A DNA stretch of 6,380 nt from J054 sp051008735. GTDB taxonomy: Bacteria > Pseudomonadota > Gammaproteobacteria > Steroidobacterales > GCA-2729495. The DNA lies in assembly GCA_051008735.1 (NCBI GenBank), contig JBPCXH010000118.1, forward strand, positions 1 through 6,380, given 5' to 3'. How positions within the stretch are numbered: position 1 is the first letter of the stretch; each line of letters starts with the position of its first letter. Below, in pieces: positions 1 to 5,961 of this stretch. Both the position numbers and the translations under genes were made by a program. Under the pieces are notes generated by a model. It worked only from the letters and a program-made list of their open reading frames with translations. It did no database searches and was not told the DNA's origin.

Positions 1-3
1 ACT

Positions 4-756
4 TTAGTCTGCAGTGCCCGGGTGGTCATCGTGGATCAGTTCCACGAGTTCATAAAAGGTTTGCATGTAGCCGCCGATGTCCCCGCGCAGGAAGATGAAA
101 TCATCATCGGCCGTGCACCAGATGTCATAGGGCGGATGCGCTTCAGGTAAGCCCGGTGCCGAGACCATGCGAAAGTGAAACGCATCGAAACGGCCGGCGG
201 CCACTTCGATGGACTCTTCGCCCACGTACTCGCAGTGCATGCCGATGCTGAACAGCATGGGACCCGTCGCACCGCGATGATCCGGTGAAGACAGGAGCAT
301 CTGGTCCAGGCTCTGGGTGCCGGCCGCCGCATTTCGTTCGAACAGGCGCATATGCCACGCGTCGCAGACAATGGAGTGGTTCTGAAAAGTCTGCAGCCGC
401 CCGCGCGTTTCCATACGCTGACTCACCCGACCTTCCAGTGAGGTGTAGCTTTCACATTCGGCGAAGTCCTCACCGAAGCGGAATAAGCCCGTACCCATGA
501 ATCGATCGTTTACTGCCAGGCGCACGAAACAATCCATCGGCAACCAGTTTTCGTCAATGCTGTAATGGATATCGCGCATCACACTCGGCCGGTCATCAAT
601 TTCGCAATGGGCCTGGCAAGACCGCTTGCCGTCGCTGTGCACGTTAATCATGAAGTATTCGCGGCCGCGTTCCTGGCCCTCGCGGCCAGGTTTCTTGCTG
701 GTATAGGCAATGGTGCCGCGAATGGAGCGGTGGTCCCGCTGGAGAATTTCGCTCAT
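4..756 (-). CDS. Conserved-looking protein of unknown function, DUF3108-like C-terminal half
   Basis: This complete gene encodes about 250 residues and ends in TAA at 4-6. I do not recognise the family with certainty. No signal peptide or membrane segment is visible, so it is probably cytoplasmic. The charged N-terminus leads into alternating strand-like segments. The most motif-like parts are SSPDHRGATGP (about 156-166), AAGRFDAFHFR (about 186-196) and PPYDIWCTADDDFIFLRGD (about 208-226). The 'aGrFDAfhfR' segment followed by a 'D-W-TADDdfi-LRG' segment recalls the end of DUF3108-type beta-barrel proteins; that is a resemblance from memory, not a search result. ATG at 756 is preferred because a GGAA lies 8 nt upstream (765-768); the adjacent GTG at 759 would leave only 5 nt. 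It follows the lipoprotein gene by about 30 bp on the same strand and is probably the last gene seen of that operon. Confidence 0.82.
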   Translation of the reverse strand: MSEILQRDHRSIRGTIAYTSKKPGREGQERGREYFMINVHSDGKRSCQAHCEIDDRPSVMRDIHYSIDENWLPMDCFVRLAVNDRFMGTGLFRFGEDFAECESYTSLEGRVSQRMETRGRLQTFQNHSIVCDAWHMRLFERNAAAGTQSLDQMLLSSPDHRGATGPMLFSIGMHCEYVGEESIEVAAGRFDAFHFRMVSAPGLPEAHPPYDIWCTADDDFIFLRGDIGGYMQTFYELVELIHDDHPGTAD

Positions 757-789
757 CACTGAAGTTCCGAATCGAAGGGAACGGGGATT

Positions 790-1308
790 CTACTCGTCCG
801 GCACCGTTTCGATAGGCTCAATTTCAGCGCCATCGCCCGCCACGGGCTCCAGGCCCTGACCTTTGTCTGCCCGGCCCCGGTTGCTCAGGATCTTATCCAG
901 TTCCGGGCGAGCCAGCCGCCGCACGTCCGTGATGGCGTATCGCCGCATGGAGTCGGCGGCCAGCCTCACACGCTCACCCGTCCGGCCGCAGATCTGGCTG
1001 CTACGCGACTCAAAGGCCAGTTCATCGGCGAAAGGCATGCGCGTGGCCGGCGGACTGATTTGCACCAGGTAAGCCTGATTTTTATTAGGGGCATAGACAA
1101 TCAAGGTCGAGCGATCCAGAACCACAAAATCCTGTGCCTGGCGGCGAGAAAAGCAGCCCTGGGTCCCCCTGGGTTGATAGTCATCGGCGGAACTGTTCGT
1201 CGCCTCGCTCGCCGGTTGGGAAGCACAGGCGCTGAGCAGGCACCCCAGAGCAAAGGCGGCAGCGGCTCGAAAATATGCCCGGTGGCCCGGCAAGCTACAG
1301 ACGACCAA
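790..1308 (-). CDS. Small predicted lipoprotein, DUF6491-like
   Basis: The protein has 172 residues and a lipoprotein signal: basic residues at 9-14, a hydrophobic stretch at 15-27, and the lipobox LSAC with the lipidated cysteine at residue 28. The mature part starts with a Ser/Asp/Glu-rich linker, then a compact domain (about 51-132) with 'GCFSRRQAQDFVVLD', 'TLIVYAPNKNQAYLV' and 'SQICGRTGERV'. Cysteines 52 and 107 could form a disulfide in the periplasm. This pattern resembles DUF6491 proteins; the function is unknown. The acidic tail (from about 150) looks disordered. The start is uncertain: TTG at 1308 overlaps the sulfurtransferase end by 14 bp, while TTG at 1293 begins 1 nt after that gene's TAG stop and still keeps the whole signal peptide. 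Neither has a good Shine-Dalgarno sequence, so translation is probably coupled to the upstream gene. Confidence 0.83.
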   Translation of the reverse strand: MVVCSLPGHRAYFRAAAAFALGCLLSACASQPASEATNSSADDYQPRGTQGCFSRRQAQDFVVLDRSTLIVYAPNKNQAYLVQISPPATRMPFADELAFESRSSQICGRTGERVRLAADSMRRYAITDVRRLARPELDKILSNRGRADKGQGLEPVAGDGAEIEPIETVPDE

Positions 1309-2134
1309 CGGGCCGGCCGGGATCGCTGATCCAGCCGGACCAGGACCCGGTGTACAAAGCCGCCCCGCCTAGACCGGCATGCTCCATGGCCAGCAGTGTC
1401 TGGCAGGCAGAAACGCCCGAACCGCACATCACAACGGTATTTTCGGGGGACCGACCGGCCAGCGCCTGCCGGAAACGCCTGGCCAGCTCAGCGGCCGGCA
1501 AAAAGGCACCGCTGGCATCCAGGTTGTCGACCAGTGGCAGATTCACGGCGCCGGGAATATGGCCCGCAATTGGATCGATAGGCTCCGCCGCACCGGCAAA
1601 GCGCTCTGCTGTGCGCACGTCCAGCAGCGCAAGAGAGCCCTTCCTGAGGCCAGTCTCCAGGTCCTCAGTCTCACAAACAGGCATCTCCCCCGGCGTCAGA
1701 TCAATCGGAACCGACGCGGCGGAGGCAGCCTCGCGTTGATCCGTGGCCAATCCGGCTGCCAGCCAGGCTGACCAGCCGCCATCCAGCACGGCCACCTGCT
1801 CAAGGCCTGCCCAGCGCAGCAGCCACCACAGGCGACCGGCGATACTGGCGCCCGCGTCGTCATAGGCCACCACTCGGGTATCAGGGCCAATCCCCCAGCG
1901 GGACAGGCAGCCGGCCAACTGCTCGATGTCCGGCAGTGGGTGGCGCCCCGTGCCCGCCCCGGGCGCCTGCGCAAGATCCTGATCCAGGTCCGCATAGCGG
2001 GCCAGCGGAATATGGCTGGCAGCCCAGGCCGTCCGGCCGGCGGTCGGCTCAAGCAGGTCGTAGCGGCAGTCCAGGACCACCCAGTCGGCATCCAGATAAT
2101 GACGGGCTAGTTCGGCGGGGCTGATCAGAGTCAT
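1295..2134 (-). CDS. Sulfurtransferase with two rhodanese domains (3-mercaptopyruvate/thiosulfate type)
   Basis: This is a tandem-rhodanese enzyme of about 279 residues, the usual size for SseA/TST-type proteins. The first, non-catalytic domain spans about 2-130 ('VVLDCRYDL', 'YADLDQDL', 'GRHPLPD', 'VLDGGWSAWL'). The second spans about 155-275 and carries 'LLDVRT', 'AGHIPGAVNLP' and the active loop CGSGVSA, with catalytic Cys at about 237. In this family a CGSGV[TS]A loop points to 3-mercaptopyruvate as sulfur donor, whereas CRKGVTA points to thiosulfate, so mercaptopyruvate is more likely. 'YTGSWSGWISDP' near the end is also typical. ATG at 2134 is preferred because homology-like sequence starts there; an in-frame GTG at 2209 would add 25 residues that do not look like the family and would run across the palindrome at 2161-2182. 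No strong ribosome site precedes 2134. It is the first gene of the minus-strand operon and divergent from etfB. Confidence 0.93.
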   Translation of the reverse strand: MTLISPAELARHYLDADWVVLDCRYDLLEPTAGRTAWAASHIPLARYADLDQDLAQAPGAGTGRHPLPDIEQLAGCLSRWGIGPDTRVVAYDDAGASIAGRLWWLLRWAGLEQVAVLDGGWSAWLAAGLATDQREAASAASVPIDLTPGEMPVCETEDLETGLRKGSLALLDVRTAERFAGAAEPIDPIAGHIPGAVNLPLVDNLDASGAFLPAAELARRFRQALAGRSPENTVVMCGSGVSACQTLLAMEHAGLGGAALYTGSWSGWISDPGRPVGRL

Positions 2135-2160
2135 AGTGTTATCGGCTTGGCAGTGGGCAA

Positions 2161-2182
2161 GCTGACAAAGGCGCTTGTCAGC
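2161..2182. promoter_or_regulatory. Perfect 8-6-8 inverted repeat, possible operator
   Basis: GCTGACAA (2161-2168) and TTGTCAGC (2175-2182) are exact reverse complements separated by 6 bases. The repeat sits in the 107-bp divergent region between the sulfurtransferase and etfB. Each arm contains TTGTCA reading outward, 5 of 6 matches to the sigma-70 -35 consensus. Size and symmetry fit a dimeric repressor site. It does not match the PsrA-type fatty-acid operator pattern as I remember it. The regulator is unknown. Confidence 0.4.
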
Positions 2183-2204
2183 GATTCCAAGCTTGGCGGA
2201 AAAT
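2175..2204 (+). promoter_or_regulatory. Candidate sigma-70 promoter for etfB
   Basis: TTGTCA (2175-2180, 5/6 to TTGACA) is followed after 18 bases by GAAAAT (2199-2204, 4/6 to TATAAT). Transcription would begin near 2211, leaving a leader of about 30 bases with GGAG at 2230-2233, 8 nt before the etfB ATG. The -35 lies in the right arm of the inverted repeat. The -10 match is modest. Confidence 0.3.
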
Positions 2205-2241
2205 AGCACGTTTTAGCCGCGTCCCTCGCGGAGAGCTCTTA

Positions 2242-2991
2242 ATGAAAATACTTGTCTGCCTGAAACGGGTCGTGGATTACAACGTGCGCATTCGCGTCAA
2301 ACCGGACGCATCCGGCGTGGTTACCGACGGCGTGAAAATGAGCATCAACCCTTTCGACGAAATTGCCCTGGAAGAGGCCCTGCGTCTTCGCGAGGCTGGC
2401 GATGCCCAGGAAGTCATCGCCTTGTCCATGGGTGATGATGATTGCCAGCAACAACTAAGAACCGGGCTGGCCATGGGCGCCGACCGGGCGATCCTGGTGG
2501 GTACTGATAAAGCCATCGAACCCCTGACGGCAGCACGGGCCATTCTGGAAATCATCAAACGCGAAGAACCCGCCCTGGTCATTCTGGGCAAACAAGCCAT
2601 TGATGATGACTGCAATCAGACGGGCCAGATGCTCGCTGCCTTGTGGGATCGGCCGCAGGCCACCTTCGCATCGGAGCTGCAGCTTGCCGATGGCAAAGCC
2701 AGGATCACTCGGGAAGTGGATGCAGGTCTGGAGCAGATCGAAGTCGATTTGCCTGCCGTTATCACCACGGATCTGCGGCTGAATGAACCGCGCTACGTCA
2801 AGCTGCCGGACATCATGAAGGCGAAGAAAAAACCCCTGGAATCCCTGTCCCTGGCGGAGTTGGGAGTCACCGAGACCGTCAGCCTGCAAATTGAAAACTA
2901 CGCGTCACCGCCAGAGCGGGCCAAGGGCGTGATGGTCGGCGATGTGGCCGAATTGCTGAGTCAATTGCGAGACAAGGACCTGATCGGCTGA
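2242..2991 (+). CDS. etfB: Electron transfer flavoprotein, beta subunit
   Basis: EtfB pairs with EtfA to form the FAD- and AMP-containing electron carrier that takes electrons from acyl-CoA and related dehydrogenases and passes them to ETF:ubiquinone oxidoreductase. The 249 residues match the family length. Visible hallmarks are the N-terminal 'MKILVCLKRVVDYNVRIRV', 'INPFDEIALEEALRL' (35-49), the AMP-site region 'GKQAIDDDCNQTGQM' (116-130), a near match to the ETF-beta signature at about 155-175 (Ala161 replaces the usual Gly/Asp/Glu), and the dehydrogenase recognition loop 'LRLNEPRYVKLPDIMKAKKK' (178-197). The last follows the ordinary respiratory type of ETF rather than a bifurcating one; that part is inference. 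ATG at 2242 has GGAG 8 nt upstream. It is the first gene of etfB-etfA-transporter, with 30 bp before etfA. Confidence 0.98.
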   Translation: MKILVCLKRVVDYNVRIRVKPDASGVVTDGVKMSINPFDEIALEEALRLREAGDAQEVIALSMGDDDCQQQLRTGLAMGADRAILVGTDKAIEPLTAARAILEIIKREEPALVILGKQAIDDDCNQTGQMLAALWDRPQATFASELQLADGKARITREVDAGLEQIEVDLPAVITTDLRLNEPRYVKLPDIMKAKKKPLESLSLAELGVTETVSLQIENYASPPERAKGVMVGDVAELLSQLRDKDLIG

Positions 2992-3002
2992 GCGTCGATC
3001 AG
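2980..3002 (+). repeat. Stem-loop at the etfB/etfA junction with the etfB stop in its loop
   Basis: CTGATCGGC (2980-2988) can pair with GTCGATCAG (2994-3002) as a 9-bp stem with one G-U pair, leaving the 5-base loop TGAGC, which contains the etfB stop TGA (2989-2991). The AAAGGA ribosome site of etfA starts 4 bases after the stem. No T-run follows, so it is not an intrinsic terminator. A role in mRNA processing or in tuning the EtfB:EtfA ratio is possible but unproven. Confidence 0.4.
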
Positions 3003-3021
3003 TGATAAAGGAAAAACGTTA

Positions 3022-3969
3022 ATGAGCAAAATTCTGATTCTGGCCGAGCATGACGGCAGCAGCCTGAACGCCAGTACAGCCAAATGCGTCAGCTGCGCTG
3101 CTGACTTGGGCAGCGACAGTATCGACATCGCCGTTCTGGCTGCACAGACCGGCGGTATTGCGGCCGAAGCGGCAGCACTGGCCGGGGTCACGCAGGTGCT
3201 GAGTGTAGAGCGCCCGGAAAACGCTGCACCCCTGGCCGCCATCATTGCGCCGCAACTGGTCGCACTGGCAGCCGACTATGACTATGTCCTGGCACCCTCG
3301 ACCACCTTCGGCAAGGATGTGCTGCCGCGCGCCGCCGCCCTGGCCGGTGTCCCGCAAGTCAGCGACATTATGGAAGTGGCCGGACCCCGACTTTTCAAGC
3401 GGCCCATCTATGCAGGCAATGCGATCGTCACGGTCAATGTGCCTGAGGGCTGCAAAGTTTTTGCCACGGTCCGGATCGCCTCTTATCGTGCTGCCCCCGC
3501 TTCGGCAGAAGCGGCACCCATCAATGCAGCGGACATCAATGTCAGCTTGCCGACTCATACTCGCTTCATCGGCTTGCAGGCCGGCGGCGGTGACCGCCCC
3601 GATCTTCAGACTGCCCGTCGGGTTGTCTCGGGCGGTCGCGCTCTGGGTAGCAGCGAAAACTTCGCTTTGATCTACGGCCTTGCGGACAAACTCGCCGCAG
3701 GCGTCGGCGCCTCGCGCGCCGCAGTGGATGCCGGCTATGTACCAAACGATATGCAAGTAGGTCAGACCGGCAAAATCATTGCTCCCGATCTTTACCTGGC
3801 CTTTGGCATTTCCGGTGCGATTCAACATCTCACCGGCATTAAAGATGCAGGCACAATTGTCGCGGTCAACAAAGACCCCGATGCGCCGATTTTCGAGGTG
3901 GCCGATATTGGCCTGGTCGGTGACCTGTTCGAGATAATTCCGGAAATCGAGCGCGCGCTTGGCGGCTGA
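3022..3969 (+). CDS. etfA: Electron transfer flavoprotein, alpha subunit
   Basis: EtfA carries most of the FAD-binding site of the ETF heterodimer. The 315 residues are full length. The N-terminal domain (1 to about 185) has the usual 'ILILAEHDGSSLN' start, 'VLAPSTTFGKDVLPRAAALAG' pieces (89-109) and 'RPIYAGNAIVTV' (127-138). The C-terminal FAD domain shows 'VVSGGRALGSSENF' (201-214), 'GASRAAVDAGY' (229-239), 'VGQTGKIIAPDLY' (246-258), the ETF-alpha signature core 'SGAIQHLTG' (264-272) and 'AVNKDPDAPIF' (281-291). 'GRALGS' replaces the commoner 'GRGLGS'. A clear AAAGGA ribosome site (3007-3012) precedes ATG at 3022. It is co-transcribed with etfB and overlaps the transporter gene by 11 bp. 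The partner ETF:ubiquinone oxidoreductase is not in this window. Confidence 0.98.
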   Translation: MSKILILAEHDGSSLNASTAKCVSCAADLGSDSIDIAVLAAQTGGIAAEAAALAGVTQVLSVERPENAAPLAAIIAPQLVALAADYDYVLAPSTTFGKDVLPRAAALAGVPQVSDIMEVAGPRLFKRPIYAGNAIVTVNVPEGCKVFATVRIASYRAAPASAEAAPINAADINVSLPTHTRFIGLQAGGGDRPDLQTARRVVSGGRALGSSENFALIYGLADKLAAGVGASRAAVDAGYVPNDMQVGQTGKIIAPDLYLAFGISGAIQHLTGIKDAGTIVAVNKDPDAPIFEVADIGLVGDLFEIIPEIERALGG

Positions 3970-3976
3970 GCCAGGC
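3957..3976 (+). repeat. Stem-loop over the etfA stop and transporter start
   Basis: GCTTGGC (3957-3963) can pair with GCCAGGC (3970-3976), 7 bp including one G-U pair, around the loop GGCTGA. The etfA stop TGA (3967-3969) closes the loop and the proposed TTG start of the transporter (3959-3961) lies in the stem. Translation through etfA would open it, which fits coupling of the two genes. A stem this short is common by chance in GC-rich DNA. Confidence 0.3.
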
Positions 3977-5170
3977 AAGGCTGCAACTAACTCTCCTGCG
4001 GTGCCGCCGACGCGGGGGCTGATTGCCCTGCTGAGTCTGGCCAGTGCCCTGTCACCTTTCGCGATGGTGGTCGTGGTGCCAACCCTGAGCGAATTGGGTC
4101 GGCAGTACAGCATCAATTACGCGGAAGCCCAGTTCCTGATTTCAGGTTATCTGTTCGGCCTCGGTGCTGCCCAGCCCTTCAGCGGTTTGCTCTGTGATCG
4201 ACTGGGTCGTCGCCCGGTACTGCTCGGCGGTTTTCTGGTCTTCGTGCTGACCAGCCTGGCCTGCGCCTATACCCGCGACATAGAAGCCCTGGTGCTATTG
4301 CGATTCCTGCAGGCAGTGGGTGTGAGTGTCGGCACGGTCGCCAGTCGCGCCATGGTACGCGACACCCACGATGCTATTGGTACCGCCGCCGCCATGGGCA
4401 CCATTGCCGCGGCCATGGGGATTGCCCCGGTCATTGCCCCGGTGATCGGCGGTTTGCTGGGCGGCGCCTTCGGCCCTCAGTCAGTATTTGTCGCCAGCGC
4501 CCTGCTCGGTACCGGCGTGCTGATTATTGTCTGGTCTCGTTTGCCGGAAACCTGGAACCCCGGCATGAGCCCGCCGGTGAACTGGCGCAGCACCCTGCGA
4601 GACTATCGACAGCTGCTTGGCTCACGGGTATTCATGGGCTACACACTCATGTTTGGCTGCGTCCAGGGCGGCTTCTTCGCTTTTCTTGCTGTGGGCGCCG
4701 CTGTCTTCGAGGCAGACCTCGGACTGGGCCAGCAAGCTTTTGGCCTGTTGTGGGGCGCCATGGCCCTTGCCTATGTCATGGGCGCGTGGCTGGCCGGTCG
4801 CCTGACCCCAAAACTGGGCATGAGCAGGGTCATTTACATCGGCATGTTTTTTACCTGCACAGCCGGCTGGGGAATGCTGCTGATGAGCGCCACGGTGGGT
4901 GTGCAGTTTGCGCCACTGATGGTGCTGCTGGCTATGCAGACCGGCGCGAGCGGCCTGGTCATCCCCGGTTCAATGGCCGGCGCCGTGAATTACCGGCCGG
5001 AAATCGCCGGCACCAGTTCGGGCCTGTCCAGCGCCCTGGGTCTGGTCCTCAGCGGTGGCTTCACGATTGTTGCCGGCGTGATCTACAGCGGCAGTTTCGT
5101 CCCCATCGCACTGGTGATTGTTATCGCCGCGACGATGACAGCCATCACCGGCTGGATGATTCGCCGCTAA
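3959..5170 (+). CDS. MFS transporter, Bcr/CflA drug-efflux type
   Basis: This is a 403-residue inner-membrane protein with about 12 hydrophobic helices, the normal size for proton-coupled Bcr/CflA drug:H+ antiporters. MFS motif A is clear: G-L-L-C-D-R-L-G-R-R (76-85), between helices 2 and 3. Helix 4 carries 'LLRFLQAVG' (113-121) followed by 'RAMVRD' (130-135), and helix 5 has 'GIAPVIAPVIGG' (154-165); both are characteristic of the Bcr/CflA branch. A central loop at about 195-222 separates the two halves. The substrate cannot be told from sequence. The proposed TTG start at 3959 overlaps etfA by 11 bp, with only a weak GAG 7 nt upstream; GTG at 4001 is the main alternative and loses only a non-membrane tail. 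It is probably translationally coupled to etfA. It ends in TAA at 5168-5170, 6 bp from the convergent membrane-protein gene. Confidence 0.94.
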   Translation: MAAEPGKAATNSPAVPPTRGLIALLSLASALSPFAMVVVVPTLSELGRQYSINYAEAQFLISGYLFGLGAAQPFSGLLCDRLGRRPVLLGGFLVFVLTSLACAYTRDIEALVLLRFLQAVGVSVGTVASRAMVRDTHDAIGTAAAMGTIAAAMGIAPVIAPVIGGLLGGAFGPQSVFVASALLGTGVLIIVWSRLPETWNPGMSPPVNWRSTLRDYRQLLGSRVFMGYTLMFGCVQGGFFAFLAVGAAVFEADLGLGQQAFGLLWGAMALAYVMGAWLAGRLTPKLGMSRVIYIGMFFTCTAGWGMLLMSATVGVQFAPLMVLLAMQTGASGLVIPGSMAGAVNYRPEIAGTSSGLSSALGLVLSGGFTIVAGVIYSGSFVPIALVIVIAATMTAITGWMIRR

Positions 5171-5176
5171 GACAAC

Positions 5177-5911
5177 TCAGAAACCCGCGAACGGTGCAGC
5201 CGCACCCAGTATCTCGCTGACCGGCAACTGATTATCGCCTGGCTTGGCCACACCCAACCAGCACTCGATAAACAGGCCTGCCCAGATGGCCCAGACGAAG
5301 GGGCGACATTTGGCCAGACTACTGGACATGGTCTGATTCATTTCATCACTCATCGACGGCTTATCAGCTTCCTGGCGCAGTGTAATGATGCCTTGGATAT
5401 AGCCGGGAATGTAACGGCGAATCAGCACGCCACACAGCACCATGCCGGCAAATACCAGCAGCTTCGCGCCGACCCACGGTGCCGCCGCCAGTTTTTCGGT
5501 AAAGGCAAAGGAGTAGGACACTGACCACACCAGATAGATGACAAGCACCACCCGGAACCAGTAGTCGATCTTGGTGATGATCTTCGACAGTGGCGTGCCA
5601 TGGGCAAAATGCAGATACAGCACCATCGCCAGCCAGCCCGGCCCGAGCAGAATGAAACCAATGGTCTGCCACTGCGGGTGCTCGACGCCGTTAAAGCCAC
5701 TGAGCAAACCGCCTACCGTGAGCATCAGCGTCATGCAGATGCGTGGCACGAAGTCCAGATCCATCATGATCTTTGCAGCAGTGGCTCGTGCCGAGTTGCT
5801 TAGCTTCGGATCAATTGAGAAGTTGCTCGAATAGAACACACCCATGTCGCCGCCGAGCCAGTACACAAACAGCAGCAGGTGAAAAATAATCAGCCAGTCG
5901 TAAAGAGACAT
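5177..5911 (-). CDS. Polytopic membrane protein of unknown function, about six helices
   Basis: This 244-residue protein has hydrophobic segments at about 6-27, 55-72, 82-102, 118-138, 148-165 and 203-221, which places it in the inner membrane. I do not recognise a named family. The first helix reads 'IIFHLLLFVYWLGGDMGVFYSS', with His11 inside the membrane. 'DLDFVPRICMTLMLTVGG' (51-68) puts an Arg at the mouth of helix 2, and His101 ends helix 3. An in-membrane His followed by a Trp-Leu-Gly turn recalls CopD- and HemJ-like proteins that bind copper or haem, but this is only a loose resemblance. A soluble loop (about 178-200) separates helices 5 and 6. ATG at 5911 is well supported by a strong GGAGGGG ribosome site ending 3 nt upstream. 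It lies 49 bp downstream of the peroxiredoxin gene on the same strand and may share its transcript. Confidence 0.88.
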   Translation of the reverse strand: MSLYDWLIIFHLLLFVYWLGGDMGVFYSSNFSIDPKLSNSARATAAKIMMDLDFVPRICMTLMLTVGGLLSGFNGVEHPQWQTIGFILLGPGWLAMVLYLHFAHGTPLSKIITKIDYWFRVVLVIYLVWSVSYSFAFTEKLAAAPWVGAKLLVFAGMVLCGVLIRRYIPGYIQGIITLRQEADKPSMSDEMNQTMSSSLAKCRPFVWAIWAGLFIECWLGVAKPGDNQLPVSEILGAAAPFAGF

Positions 5912-5914
5912 CCG

Positions 5915-5921
5915 CCCCTCC
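5915..5921 (-). promoter_or_regulatory. Strong ribosome binding site of the membrane protein gene
   Basis: Read on the minus strand, GGAGGGG lies inside a purine run just before ATG at 5911, with the GGAGG core 5 nt from the start. It is by far the most G-rich ribosome site in the window and fixes the start of this gene. Confidence 0.7.
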
Positions 5922-5945
5922 CCCGAAATTCTTTAGCGTGTTGTT

Positions 5946-5961
5946 ATCGGCGGCGGCCGAT
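5946..5961 (-). repeat. GC-rich stem-loop just after the peroxiredoxin stop
   Basis: ATCGGC and GCCGAT are exact inverted repeats around a 4-base loop, and the stem overlaps the last base of the peroxiredoxin TGA. On the transcribed strand the following bases are AACAACACG, without a T-run, so an intrinsic terminator is unlikely. It could protect the 3' end of the peroxiredoxin message or lower read-through into the membrane protein gene. Confidence 0.3.

Noticed and set aside
780..808. Short inverted repeat AACGG...CCGTT between the lipoprotein and unknown-protein genes
   Set aside because: Five base pairs around a 19-base loop with no T-run is too weak to call a terminator.
1379..1771. Open frame of 130 codons on the plus strand inside the sulfurtransferase gene
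   Set aside because: It is a shadow of a clear family gene; the translation is Arg/Gly/Gln-rich with no recognisable domain or ribosome site.
2138..2168. Sigma-70 promoter for the sulfurtransferase using TTGTCA (minus strand) and GATAAC
   Set aside because: The 19-base spacer is long and transcription would start within the ATG at 2134, so it is not a convincing promoter unless the mRNA is leaderless.
2135..2209. N-terminal extension of the sulfurtransferase to a GTG at 2209
   Set aside because: The 25 extra residues are unlike the family and would place the gene start across the palindrome; ATG at 2134 gives the normal length.
3019..4116. Open frame of 365 codons on the minus strand opposite etfA
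   Set aside because: It lies wholly opposite etfA and the transporter start, has no domain-like sequence, and is rich in Arg, Gly, Cys and Asp as expected when GC-rich codons are read antisense.
4421..4444. Tandem 12-bp repeat (attgccccggtc/g) in the transporter gene
   Set aside because: It encodes the IAPV-IAPV part of the helix-5 motif normal in Bcr/CflA proteins, so protein-level constraint explains it.
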